In this document: one piece after another, positions 52,613 to 59,941 of the stretch | Layout of the letters: each line of letters begins with the position of its first letter | Position numbering within the stretch: the first letter of the stretch is position 1 | Assembly (NCBI RefSeq): GCF_002077075.2 | Contig: NZ_LCWM02000006.1 | Span: forward strand, 1 to 59,941 | Source: Thermoproteus sp. CP80 | GTDB taxonomy: Archaea; Thermoproteota; Thermoprotei; Thermoproteales; Thermoproteaceae | Length of the DNA: 59,941 bases | Direction of reading: 5' to 3' | Program-made: the position numbers and the translations under genes | The notes under the pieces: model-generated | Database searches by the model: none | The model's input: the letters and a program-made list of their open reading frames with translations, nothing else | What the model was told of the DNA's origin: nothing

Positions 52613-52912
52613 CTACTGCTGTTGGGCCTGCCCCTTATCCTGTTCCTGCATCTGCCTCTCGATCTCCTTTAGCGCCTGCTCCACCTCCTTTTCGATCTCC
52701 TCGATGGGCTTCGGGGGCGGGGTGGTCGCCAGGGCGTAGCCCACCCAGCCCAGTATGCCGAATACGGCCGCCACGGCGAGGAACGCAGTGGCCTCCAAGA
52801 CCACGATGGAGTATTCAGTCAAAAAGACCAGCCAGGCATAGGCGACTATCACGAGCACCGATAGGACGAGCAGAGCTATGCCGACAGCCTTATCCCTATA
52901 CATAAGCCTCAA
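52613..52912 (-). CDS. Small two-helix membrane protein
   Basis: This 99-aa protein has hydrophobic segments at about 11-30 and 36-60 and a C-terminal charged helix (EIEKEVEQALKEIERQMQEQ) likely in the cytoplasm, ending Gln-rich. The TATA box TCTTTAAAAACGG (RC of 52921-52933) is about 20 bases upstream. No family was recognised. It faces the RNase P RNA, tail to tail. Confidence 0.65.
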   Translation of the reverse strand: MRLMYRDKAVGIALLVLSVLVIVAYAWLVFLTEYSIVVLEATAFLAVAAVFGILGWVGYALATTPPPKPIEEIEKEVEQALKEIERQMQEQDKGQAQQQ

Positions 52913-52972
52913 GTGTAGGTCCGTTTTTAAAGATTCACGGAATCGGCTAAAATAGGATAGATCGAGTTTTCC

Positions 52973-54136
52973 GTGAAGATCGACACGGGCAGGCTGCTCG
53001 CCATCGCGTCGTTGGCGTTGGTCCCGTCCGGCCTGGCCCTCCTATATCTCCAGATGTCGTTAGCCCATTTCCTGTCGCCCCTGCTGGAGAAGATCGCCGT
53101 GGGGCCATACGATGGCCTAGTGCCGTACCTAGCGCTGGTCTTCACGGGCTCCGGCGCGTTTTTGGCCTTGATCCTCTCCCTAGAGGTGGTCGCCGGGAAG
53201 CTGTTCGGCGTAGGGAGGGGGGTCTATTTGATAAAGGTCAAGTCACACGGCGCGAGGCCCTACGGCATCACCACCGGCGGGCTGACGCGGTGGATCTCCC
53301 TAGTCGTGCTGGGCGGCGGGGAGGATCCCGACCTCGAGAGGTTCGTCGAACTGCACGAGGAGGCCCACGCGAGGCTCAAGCACCCGGCCAAGGTATGGAC
53401 GGTGGGCGCCATCCTCTACGGAGAGGTGGCGGCTCTGCCTGCGACGTACGCCTCTCTGGGCCCGCCGCCGGCCTACGTCTACGCGTTCTCGGTCGCCTTA
53501 GCCATCTCGACGGTCTATGGGCTCTTCGTCTTGGTGAGGGCTCTAGAGGTCGAGGCAGACGTCTACGTCTTCAAGAACATGGGGCTGAGATCGCACGACC
53601 TATTCGTAAAGCTCATGAAGATGCGCTACGGCAACTGGCGCCAGCCGTTACGCTCAAGGCTAACCCATACGCAGGGGGAGTTCGTTCTGCTCTTGGGCGA
53701 CCCCATAGCGGCGCACGCGCCCTGGGAGCACCTAGTCCTGTTCTCGCTCCTGTCGTCGACAGCGCTTCTGCCCAAGATAGCGGCGAACTTCGCCCCGGCC
53801 TATCAAGACCCCGGCGCCTACTACGTGTTGACGTTCCTAGCGATTCTGGTTCTGAGCTATTTTCTCTCCATGGCGGGCGAGGCCGTGCTCAGAAAGATCG
53901 TGAGGATCAAGCTGACGGACAGAGGCTACACCAATCTGGCGCGGTTCGCCACAGGCCTCTCGTTGACTATGGCGACCGTATCGACCTTGACGCCTCCCGT
54001 AGCCTCGGCGATATTGTTAGCGCTAGGGAGTTTTATATATTATAAAATTATTAAGAGATATATTAATAATATATATTTATTACTAATATATCTTATTATC
54101 ATAATTATAATAATACCATTATTTATCTACATATAA
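52973..54136 (+). CDS. Membrane M48/M56-like zinc metallopeptidase
   Basis: This 387-aa protein with GTG start has several membrane segments (about 8-32, 50-74, 140-185, 250-275, 290-305, 330-385). The zinc motif HEEAH is at 128-132 and LEVEADVY near 191-198 provides a third Glu ligand, as in M48/M56 peptidases. It may cleave membrane or misfolded proteins. The last 35 codons (54030-54135) are extremely AT-rich (Ile/Tyr/Asn), unlike the rest of the gene, and add a hydrophobic tail. Confidence 0.8.
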   Translation: MKIDTGRLLAIASLALVPSGLALLYLQMSLAHFLSPLLEKIAVGPYDGLVPYLALVFTGSGAFLALILSLEVVAGKLFGVGRGVYLIKVKSHGARPYGITTGGLTRWISLVVLGGGEDPDLERFVELHEEAHARLKHPAKVWTVGAILYGEVAALPATYASLGPPPAYVYAFSVALAISTVYGLFVLVRALEVEADVYVFKNMGLRSHDLFVKLMKMRYGNWRQPLRSRLTHTQGEFVLLLGDPIAAHAPWEHLVLFSLLSSTALLPKIAANFAPAYQDPGAYYVLTFLAILVLSYFLSMAGEAVLRKIVRIKLTDRGYTNLARFATGLSLTMATVSTLTPPVASAILLALGSFIYYKIIKRYINNIYLLLIYLIIIIIIIPLFIYI

Positions 54137-54222
54137 TAGGTCATATATCCGGGCGGCGCCTCGGTACGCGGCCCCCTGATCGTAGAGCGTCTTAGCTTAT
54201 ATTTGGGCCTTAATGACTTGAC

Positions 54223-54855
54223 GTGGCTAGAAAGGCGCTGGTGTTGGACAGCGGCGACGATTTGACGAAGCTCGTCGTGGAGGTGCTGGCGGACAATGGA
54301 TATATTATTCATCTAATTTCCAATGAATATAGAGGTAAAGAATTTATTAAATATCCAGTATATATACATACAATAAAATCGGAGTCCTATGAGAAACTAA
54401 TAGAGGGGATATGCCTTGAGGACGTCGAGACGGCCCTGTTCATCTCGCCGAACGACTCGCTCAACGTATCTCTGGCAAAGCTGTGCAGATCCAGGGGGGT
54501 GCCGCGCGTGATCGTCACGTTGAGGAACCAGGCGGCAGAGGAGGAGGCTACGGAGTACGGCATCACGGCCGTGAGCACGTCGCGGTGCGTCCTCGGCAGG
54601 CTTTACAGAGTGCTCAACTTGAAGTACACCAAAATAACTCCCCTTAGGGGCGACTTCGGGCTTCTGGAGATGTTCGTGACCGCGGACTCCAAGCCGCTCG
54701 GCCGCGGCCTGGCGGAGATAGAGGAGTCGTATGGCGTGAAGGTCGCCTTGATGAGAGACGACGAGATCATCACGTCGCCCGACGCCGTGGCGCAGGAGGG
54801 CGACTACCTGATCGCCATGGGGGCTATCGGGGCGCTGAGAGATCTCTCCTCATGA
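54223..54855 (+). CDS. RCK/TrkA-type regulatory protein
   Basis: The 210-aa product has a Rossmann-like TrkA-N domain (KALVLDSGDDLTKLVVEVLA; ALFISPNDSLNVSLAKLC) and a TrkA-C domain from about 140 (EMFVTADSKPLGRGLAEIEE, DYLIAMGAIGALRDL). Such proteins bind nucleotides or ions and gate K+ transporters. The stop overlaps the APC permease start by 4 bases. The TATA box CTTATATTTG is 25 bases upstream of the GTG. The part 54295-54400 is AT-rich. Confidence 0.87.
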   Translation: MARKALVLDSGDDLTKLVVEVLADNGYIIHLISNEYRGKEFIKYPVYIHTIKSESYEKLIEGICLEDVETALFISPNDSLNVSLAKLCRSRGVPRVIVTLRNQAAEEEATEYGITAVSTSRCVLGRLYRVLNLKYTKITPLRGDFGLLEMFVTADSKPLGRGLAEIEESYGVKVALMRDDEIITSPDAVAQEGDYLIAMGAIGALRDLSS

Positions 54856-56183
54856 GCAGAGACTGGCTGAGGCGCAGGCTCAACGTCTTCGATATATACT
54901 CGCTGGTGCACGCCGACAGCCAGTCGACTTTCTACTTCATTCTGGGAGTTGTAGCGGCCGAGGCGGGGAGGTACACATTCCTGGTCGTCCTCTACGGCAC
55001 GGCCTTGATGGTAGCAATAGCGCTGGCCTATGGCGAGATGGGGTCCCGGTTTCCCGAGACCGGCGGGTCCTACCTCTACGTCAAGACCGCCTTGGGCAGA
55101 ACTTTCGGCTTCTTCTCCGCGTGGCTCCTAGCCCTAGACCAGGCTATAATGGTGGCCTACGGGTCGCTGGACGGCGTCCTCTATCTGGCCAACATGCTGT
55201 CCTATTACGGGGTCGACGTGCCGTACCTGGTGGCCAGAGCGCTGTCGTTCCTCGTGGCGCTCGGCCTCTTCGCCATCACGTTAGTAGGCATAAAGGAATC
55301 CGCCAGAGCCGCAACAGCCATCGCCTTGCTGGACATAGCCGTGGTCGGCGTGCTGACGGTGTTGCTGGGCCTCGCCGCGAGCCTGAGGACACCCCCTCCC
55401 TACTTCTCCTGGGGCAACGTGCCTCCCAGCGACGTGTGGGCCGGCCTCTCCTACGCGTCGAGAGGCTACACGGGCATGGACGCAATAGGCCAGCTGGCCG
55501 GCGAGGCCGAGATGCCGCTGGTGCAGGTGCCTAGGGCGGCCGCGCTGGCCGCAGGCCTGGGGGCTCTATACGGCGTAGGCTTGACAGCGCTGTTGATGAA
55601 CAGCGTGGCGTATCCGGCCGTGGCCTCAAACCCGGCCACGGCTGTGGTGCAGATAGCTGCGTCGATGCCCTACGGGAGGTGGCTTGTCCTTCCCGCCGGC
55701 GTCGTGACGGCTGTGGTGCAGATAATGGCCGCACTGGCCGGCTTCGTCGCCTTTTCGCGCCTGCTCTACAAGCTAGCCGAGGAGCAGTTGCTACCCGCAG
55801 TCTTCTCCAAGGTGCATAGAAGATTCAGAACGCCGCACGTCTCCCTCGTGCTGTCGGCTGCCGTAGCTTCCGCCCTGCTGGTGCCTGGCGAGATCTATCT
55901 GATAGTGGACGTCTACGCGATATCCTCGTTGATAAACTACCTGTTGGTGTCCATATCGCTTCTAGTAGTTGTGCGCCGCGGCGACCTCTACGGGGCCGTG
56001 AGGTCGCCGACTGTGAAGGGCATATCGCTGGTCGGCGCAGTCGGCGTAATCACCACGCTGGCCGGCGTGCTCCTATCCACGTTGGTCAGATACGGCGAGC
56101 TGTGGATAATAGGCCTATGGGCCCTTGCCGGCGCCCTTCTTCTGCTCCGTAGCCGCAAGAAGGGAGTACGCCCTGTCAAGTAG
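54852..56183 (+). CDS. APC-superfamily permease
   Basis: This 443-aa protein has about 12 hydrophobic helices, with LAYGEMGSRFPETGGSYLYVK (helix 2 consensus of the family) and GYTGMDAIGQLAGEAEMPLVQVPRA near residue 200. APC members carry amino acids or, in some cases (KimA-like), potassium. The overlap with an RCK protein makes an ion-regulated or K+ transporter worth considering. The 3' end overlaps the mscS-like gene by 69 bases. Confidence 0.86.
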   Translation: MSRDWLRRRLNVFDIYSLVHADSQSTFYFILGVVAAEAGRYTFLVVLYGTALMVAIALAYGEMGSRFPETGGSYLYVKTALGRTFGFFSAWLLALDQAIMVAYGSLDGVLYLANMLSYYGVDVPYLVARALSFLVALGLFAITLVGIKESARAATAIALLDIAVVGVLTVLLGLAASLRTPPPYFSWGNVPPSDVWAGLSYASRGYTGMDAIGQLAGEAEMPLVQVPRAAALAAGLGALYGVGLTALLMNSVAYPAVASNPATAVVQIAASMPYGRWLVLPAGVVTAVVQIMAALAGFVAFSRLLYKLAEEQLLPAVFSKVHRRFRTPHVSLVLSAAVASALLVPGEIYLIVDVYAISSLINYLLVSISLLVVVRRGDLYGAVRSPTVKGISLVGAVGVITTLAGVLLSTLVRYGELWIIGLWALAGALLLLRSRKKGVRPVK

Positions 56184-56858
56184 GGAGTAGCGAATCTCCT
56201 CCTCCCTCCGAGGGTCCCTCAGGATGCCCCGCGCGACCAGCACGACGCCTCTGTACCCTATGTGGTCCACGTCGATCCTGAAATTCTCAACGCCGTATTC
56301 CGAGGCGACCGAGCCGAGCTCAGCCCTAAGTCTGTTTATATCTATTTTATATGGTATATACATATATATCCTAATTTCATGTCCCTCTTCTACTTTAATA
56401 ATATTAAATATTTCATGTATTAATTTAGTATATGGTATATACACTAAGTTACGCCGGAAATCCCTGACGACCATGGCAGTCGGCCTCATGGCGACCACGT
56501 AGCCCGCCGTCTTGCCCACCTGCAGATAGTCGCCTATATGGATGCCGTGCACCCTGGAGACCGCTATCCCGGCGAAGTACTCCTCGACCAAATGCCTGAG
56601 TGCTATCAGAAGGCCGGCGAGGGCGAACGCCAGAAACAAGACCGTCAGAATAAACAGAGCGTAGACGCTATACGCCAGCGTCTCCATGCCCAGAAAGATC
56701 GCCGTAGCTAACAGAATCGACACGGCGTTGAATAGAGGCATCGGCTCGATGCTGAGCCCCTCAGCTAGGCGGGAAAACCCCATACGGGCCGCCAGATAGG
56801 AGGCGATCGCGGCGCCGAGAGCCGCCGCAGTGACGGCTAGGCCGAGGTCCATGGGCAT
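56115..56858 (-). CDS. MscS-family mechanosensitive channel
   Basis: The product is 247 aa if it starts at ATG 56858, 25 bases after TATA CTTATATAG; the open frame runs further upstream but without support. Three hydrophobic segments lie in residues 5-95, followed by the MscS pore/beta region YFAGIAVSRVHGIHIGDYLQV and VVRDFRRNLVYIPYTKLIH, and a soluble alpha/beta end. It should act as a tension-gated channel releasing solutes after osmotic downshock. The region 56335-56450 is AT-rich. Confidence 0.88.
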   Translation of the reverse strand: MPMDLGLAVTAAALGAAIASYLAARMGFSRLAEGLSIEPMPLFNAVSILLATAIFLGMETLAYSVYALFILTVLFLAFALAGLLIALRHLVEEYFAGIAVSRVHGIHIGDYLQVGKTAGYVVAMRPTAMVVRDFRRNLVYIPYTKLIHEIFNIIKVEEGHEIRIYMYIPYKIDINRLRAELGSVASEYGVENFRIDVDHIGYRGVVLVARGILRDPRREEEIRYSLLDRAYSLLAATEQKKGAGKGP

Positions 56859-57257
56859 ATGGGGCGATTGCCGTAGCCTTATATAGATCCTGCCCGCTGT
56901 GGGCGATCCGTCGCGCCTAAACGCGCGTTGCCTGCGAAAGTCCATACCGCCTATCGGCTGCAAATCGTACAGATCTCTTCCGGGGCTGGCCTATGTCTGT
57001 CCAGCCGCGCGAGCCGCAGGCCGGCGAGCCCTTAGGCGCGCCGCCGATCCTGGTCCTAGCCGCCGTGTCTCCGGTCGCCGGGCGCTCGGTCCCCAGCCTC
57101 GGAACGCCCCGCTACCTACGCCTCCGAGGCGGTCGTCCAGGCCGGGGAAGAGAACGCAACAGGGCTACGGCGCCGGCGATTTCTATGCACATGTAATCTC
57201 ATATATTCTTCGTACTTTTTACAACGATATAGATATATATAAAAAATTATACCATGC
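56859..57257. other. 399-base region without a recognised gene
   Basis: The left edge contains the mscS TATA box; the right edge (57228-57248) is an AT-rich TATA stretch for the following MFS gene. The GC-rich middle has only short frames with no family resemblance, and no fold or repeat was recognised. It could be a decayed gene. Confidence 0.45.
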
Positions 57258-58628
57258 ATGGACCAGCCGACAATAGCCGGCCGTTTGGAAAGAATTCCAT
57301 GGACTTCATTCCATACGCGCCTAATTATATTGCTAGCTATAGGCGAATTCTTCGAGCTATACGACCTATTCGTAGGCGGCTTCGTGACAGTTCCCGTACA
57401 GAATTACTACGGAATTTCCCTCACGGCATCTGTATACTACGTAGTCGCGTCGCTGTTCCTCGGGGCTTTCGTGGGCGCCGTAGTCTTCACGTTGATAGGA
57501 GATCTGTGGGGCAGAAGGACTGCGCTTCTGTTCAACCTAGCCCTCATGAGCGCCGCCTACCTCGCCACTCCCTTTGCGCCGAGCCCGGAGGTCCTCGGGC
57601 TGTTGAGATTCGTCGCGGGGCTGGGCGTGGGGCCCGAGGCGCTGCTAGTCCTCGACATAATGATCTCCGAGTTCTTCCCAGCCAAGATTAGAGGGAGGGC
57701 TCTCGCCACCGCCTACACGATCAGCTGGACCGCGCCTCTGGCGTCGGCCCTGCTGGCCTATTTGTTGATACCCAGACAGATCTTGGGGCTCTACGGGTGG
57801 CAGTGGCTGTTCATAATAGGCGGGCTCGGCGTGTTGTTGCTACTGCCGTTCCGTCTGCTGATACCCGAGTCCCCCCGCTGGCTCGAGGTGAAGGGCAGAA
57901 CCGCTGAGGCCGAGAGGATCGTGGCCGAGATGGAGGAAATCGCCGTTAGGGAGAAGGGCCAGCTGCCGCCGCCGGCCCCGGTGCCCGTCGTAAAGGCCGA
58001 GAGGATTCCTCTCGGCAGGCTTTTCGGCGAGCTTTTCAGCGAGGAGTATATGCGGAGGACCGTAATGTTGTGGATCTTCGAGTTCCTGCAGACCGGCGTG
58101 TACTACGGCTTTGCGAGCCTAGCCCCCTCCGTGTTGTACAGCAAGGGCTTCACTTTGGTTAGGACACTCGAGTACTCTGTGTTGATATATACATCGTATC
58201 TCCTATCTTCATTGATATCGATCTTCTTGATAGACAACGTTAAATTCGACAGGAAGTGGCAGGTAGCGCTTATCGCGTTGTTGATGGGCATCGACGGGCT
58301 GGCCTTCGGCTACTCGACGACGCAGGCGCAGGTCGTGGCCACCGGCTTTATATTCGGCCTCCTGGCCAACGTGTTCTCCAACGCCTTCCATCAGTACGGA
58401 GCCGAGCTGTACCCGACCAGGATAAGGGCGTTCGCCGACGGCGTCCAGTACTCGTTGAGCCGCCTAGGCAACTACATCTGGCTGTCCCTCCTCCCGCTGG
58501 TGCTCGCGTCGTACGGCGCCTTCGCCATGTACGCCGTGGTCTTCGCCATGGCGGTGGCCGTGTTTCTAGACGTCGGGATCCTCGGGCCCAGGGCGTCGCA
58601 GATAGAGCTGGAAAAGCTCTCCAGGTGA
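57258..58628 (+). CDS. MFS transporter, sugar/metabolite:H+ symporter type
   Basis: This 456-aa protein has 12 hydrophobic segments and motifs DLWGRRTALLFN (loop 2-3), FVAGLGVGPEALLVLDIMISEF and PESPRWLEVKGRTAEAERIV (after helix 6), and ELYPTRIRAFADGVQYSLSR near helix 10, as in SP/AAHS-type MFS proteins. The substrate is not decided. A strong TATA stretch ATATATATAAAAAATTATAC lies just upstream. Confidence 0.88.
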   Translation: MDQPTIAGRLERIPWTSFHTRLIILLAIGEFFELYDLFVGGFVTVPVQNYYGISLTASVYYVVASLFLGAFVGAVVFTLIGDLWGRRTALLFNLALMSAAYLATPFAPSPEVLGLLRFVAGLGVGPEALLVLDIMISEFFPAKIRGRALATAYTISWTAPLASALLAYLLIPRQILGLYGWQWLFIIGGLGVLLLLPFRLLIPESPRWLEVKGRTAEAERIVAEMEEIAVREKGQLPPPAPVPVVKAERIPLGRLFGELFSEEYMRRTVMLWIFEFLQTGVYYGFASLAPSVLYSKGFTLVRTLEYSVLIYTSYLLSSLISIFLIDNVKFDRKWQVALIALLMGIDGLAFGYSTTQAQVVATGFIFGLLANVFSNAFHQYGAELYPTRIRAFADGVQYSLSRLGNYIWLSLLPLVLASYGAFAMYAVVFAMAVAVFLDVGILGPRASQIELEKLSR

Positions 58629-58683
58629 AATAGGCCTTTTTCACATCGCCTATATTTAAAAGGGGTCCGCGCCTCGCCTTGCG

Positions 58684-59799
58684 GTGAGGCTATTCAGCTA
58701 CATATTGGCGTCGAGGGCCGTGTACGCCCTCCTGTGGTTCTATCTATCGCCCCTTCTCCCGGCCATGTCGAGGGATCTCCACGTGTCCGAGGCCCAGCTG
58801 GGCTTTCTGCCTGCGGCCTTCATAGCGGGCGCGGCCGCCGCCCAGATCCCGGCAAGTCTGGCGGGGTCTAGGATAGGCGACGTGAGGACCGCGGGGCTCG
58901 GTCTGCTTCTGCTGGGCCTGGGGTCCGCGCTGACCGCGGCCAGCCCGACGTGGGGCGCCGCCTTGGCTCTGCGGGCAGTAGCCGGCGTCGGCGCCGGGCT
59001 TTTCTTCTCGACGGCGGGCGCGGCCCTAGTGGCGCTGAGGCCCCGCGAGGCGGGCAGAGCGCTCGGCCTGTACAACGCGTCGTTCAACATAGGCGCCTTC
59101 CTGGGCTACTACTGGGGCTACGTGGCGGAGCCGCTCGGCTGGAGGATCGCGGCGGCCGCTCCCGGCGTAGCCGCGGCGGCGATGGCGCCTCCCCTGATAA
59201 TGCAGGGCGGCTTCAAACACGGGGCTAGGCCATCCCCCTCGGCCATCTGGCTGGGCCTCGCCTCATTTCCGCTGTGGGGCGCCGTCTACGCCGCCAACAG
59301 CCTCGCCGCCGCGTGGCTCCACTACTATAGAGGCCTCCAGGCCTCCGAGGCGGGGGCGATAACCTCGGCGTCTATGTTGTCCGGCCTCCTCGGAGGCTTT
59401 CTAGGCAGTATATACGACAAGGCCAAGGACAAACGCGCGGTGCTCCTCTACTCCGCGGTACTTTCGGCCGCCCCCATGGCAGCTCTGCCCTACCTTCCCA
59501 CCGCGGCCGCGCCTCTGTTGGTGTTCACATACGGCGTAGCGTATACCATATATATCACGGCAATCTACGCGGAGGGCTCCAGGAGCGGCGCGCCCGCATC
59601 GGCCCTAGCAGTCATAAACGTAGTAGACATGGCGCTCGGTCTCAATGCAAGCTATCTATTCTCGTTCACCATGGCGCTCAGCCCGCCGTCAGCCTGGGAG
59701 GTAGATGCCGGCCTAGCATTGGCCTCAGCCCTAGCCACATTTGCCCTAGCCGGACGTATATCGAGTAATAAGGAATGGTGGGCCCGCCGGGATTTTTAG
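58684..59799 (+). CDS. MFS transporter (371 aa)
   Basis: GTG start at 58684, 26 bases after CTATATTTAAAAG. The protein has 12 hydrophobic segments, and SLAGSRIGDVRTAGLG and RPREAGRALGLYNASFNIG resemble the MFS loop motifs. Its last 8 codons and stop (WWARRDF) are encoded by bases that are also the 3' half of the tRNA-Val gene on the other strand. The substrate is unknown. Confidence 0.84.
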   Translation: MRLFSYILASRAVYALLWFYLSPLLPAMSRDLHVSEAQLGFLPAAFIAGAAAAQIPASLAGSRIGDVRTAGLGLLLLGLGSALTAASPTWGAALALRAVAGVGAGLFFSTAGAALVALRPREAGRALGLYNASFNIGAFLGYYWGYVAEPLGWRIAAAAPGVAAAAMAPPLIMQGGFKHGARPSPSAIWLGLASFPLWGAVYAANSLAAAWLHYYRGLQASEAGAITSASMLSGLLGGFLGSIYDKAKDKRAVLLYSAVLSAAPMAALPYLPTAAAPLLVFTYGVAYTIYITAIYAEGSRSGAPASALAVINVVDMALGLNASYLFSFTMALSPPSAWEVDAGLALASALATFALAGRISSNKEWWARRDF

Positions 59800-59884
59800 G
59801 CGGGTTCCCCTGAACCCGGGATCTCCCGCGCGTGAGGCGGGCCTTAGGGAATTGCTTTCAATCCTACCGCTAGACTACGGGCCC
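59776..59884 (-). tRNA. tRNA-Val(CAC) with two predicted introns
   Basis: The acceptor GGGCCCG (59884-59878) pairs with CGGGCCC (59786-59780), then A and encoded CCA (59778-59776). The anticodon stem CCCGC/GCGGG holds loop CTCACGC with anticodon CAC (59834-59832). About 18 extra bases between the D arm and the anticodon stem and about 16 in the T loop after TTC are predicted introns. The MFS gene overlaps its 3' end by 24 bases on the opposite strand. Confidence 0.82.
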
Positions 59885-59897
59885 CTTGCCGTACATT

Positions 59898-59920
59898 CCG
59901 TCGATATTAAAAGCTTTTTC
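59898..59920 (-). promoter_or_regulatory. TATA box of tRNA-Val
   Basis: GATATTAAAAGCTTTTT on the plus strand (59902-59918) gives a TATA box about 25 bases before the tRNA 5' end, with an ATGTACGG element between, as also seen upstream of tRNA-Lys. Confidence 0.6.
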
Positions 59921-59941
59921 CCGACGTAGCCTTACGGCATC

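Noticed and set aside
1-59941. CRISPR array, IS element or integrated virus
   Set aside because: No regularly spaced direct repeats, terminal inverted repeats or transposase/integrase-like proteins were seen; the intein is the only clear mobile element.

Overview
This window reads as chromosome of a hyperthermophilic crenarchaeon of the family Thermoproteaceae, most like the genus Thermoproteus (species not settled). The grounds are: GC-rich protein genes behind AT-rich TATA boxes, many with GTG starts about 24-26 bases after the box (leaderless transcripts); archaeal-only genes (PriL, Rpo12, GatE, Nop5/fibrillarin, archaemetzincin, AGOG glycosylase, cyclic 2,3-diphosphoglycerate synthetase); tRNA genes broken by several tiny introns at non-canonical positions; and a GC-rich 165-base RNA that folds like the minimal 'type T' RNase P RNA known from this family. 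No insertion sequence, CRISPR array, rRNA or clear provirus was seen.

Layout. 1-2500: end of an unknown gene, a triple-intron tRNA-Lys, a small two-helix membrane protein resembling Ced/Ted DNA-import pilins, a radical SAM protein and a coiled-coil protein. 2317-6561: a short ribbon-helix-helix gene facing a three-gene operon (AAA-type ATPase of 946 aa, an unknown 166-aa protein, a NurA-like nuclease); this is the best candidate for an undescribed system. 6600-9990: acetyltransferase, MinD-like ATPase, phosphoesterase, Clp1-type polynucleotide kinase. 10000-15100: primase large subunit with AGOG glycosylase, then the modified archaeal mevalonate pathway (phosphomevalonate dehydratase subunits and UbiD-type decarboxylase). 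15100-22600: small heat-shock protein, tRNA splicing endonuclease, Gly- and Ser-tRNA synthetases, ureohydrolase, Rpo12, NMN adenylyltransferase. 22600-26400: a B12-dependent ribonucleotide reductase carrying an intein directly before a catalytic cysteine. 26400-34400: phosphoesterase, cDPG synthetase, B3/4-domain protein, AhcY, ribosomal protein L14, DUF362, TruD. 34380-37560: overlapping endonuclease IV, NFACT (RqcH/NEMF-like) and Mut7-C genes. 37650-40050: divergent intron-containing tRNA-Ser and tRNA-Leu, NAD kinase, PIN protein, dolichol-kinase-like protein. 40080-49500: TyrRS, RNase Z, KsgA, GatE, Nop5, fibrillarin, MoeA, MobB. 49460-59941: transporters, UgpQ, archaemetzincin, the RNase P RNA, a membrane protease, an RCK protein coupled to an APC permease, an MscS channel, two MFS transporters and an intron-containing tRNA-Val.

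A theme is RNA processing. Four predicted C/D box guide RNAs share the window with the two core proteins that use them (Nop5 and fibrillarin). Split tRNA genes share it with a splicing endonuclease subunit, and RNase P RNA, RNase Z, KsgA, TruD and several tRNA charging enzymes are also present. Another local feature is that many GC-rich genes contain 70-400-base stretches of very AT-rich coding sequence. Many neighbouring genes overlap at start/stop (TGATG, GTGA) or tail to tail, so the genome is compact.

Start codons were placed where a TATA box lies about 24 bases upstream and differ in places from the longest open frame. All functions are from reading motifs and remembered family sequences; no database search was run.
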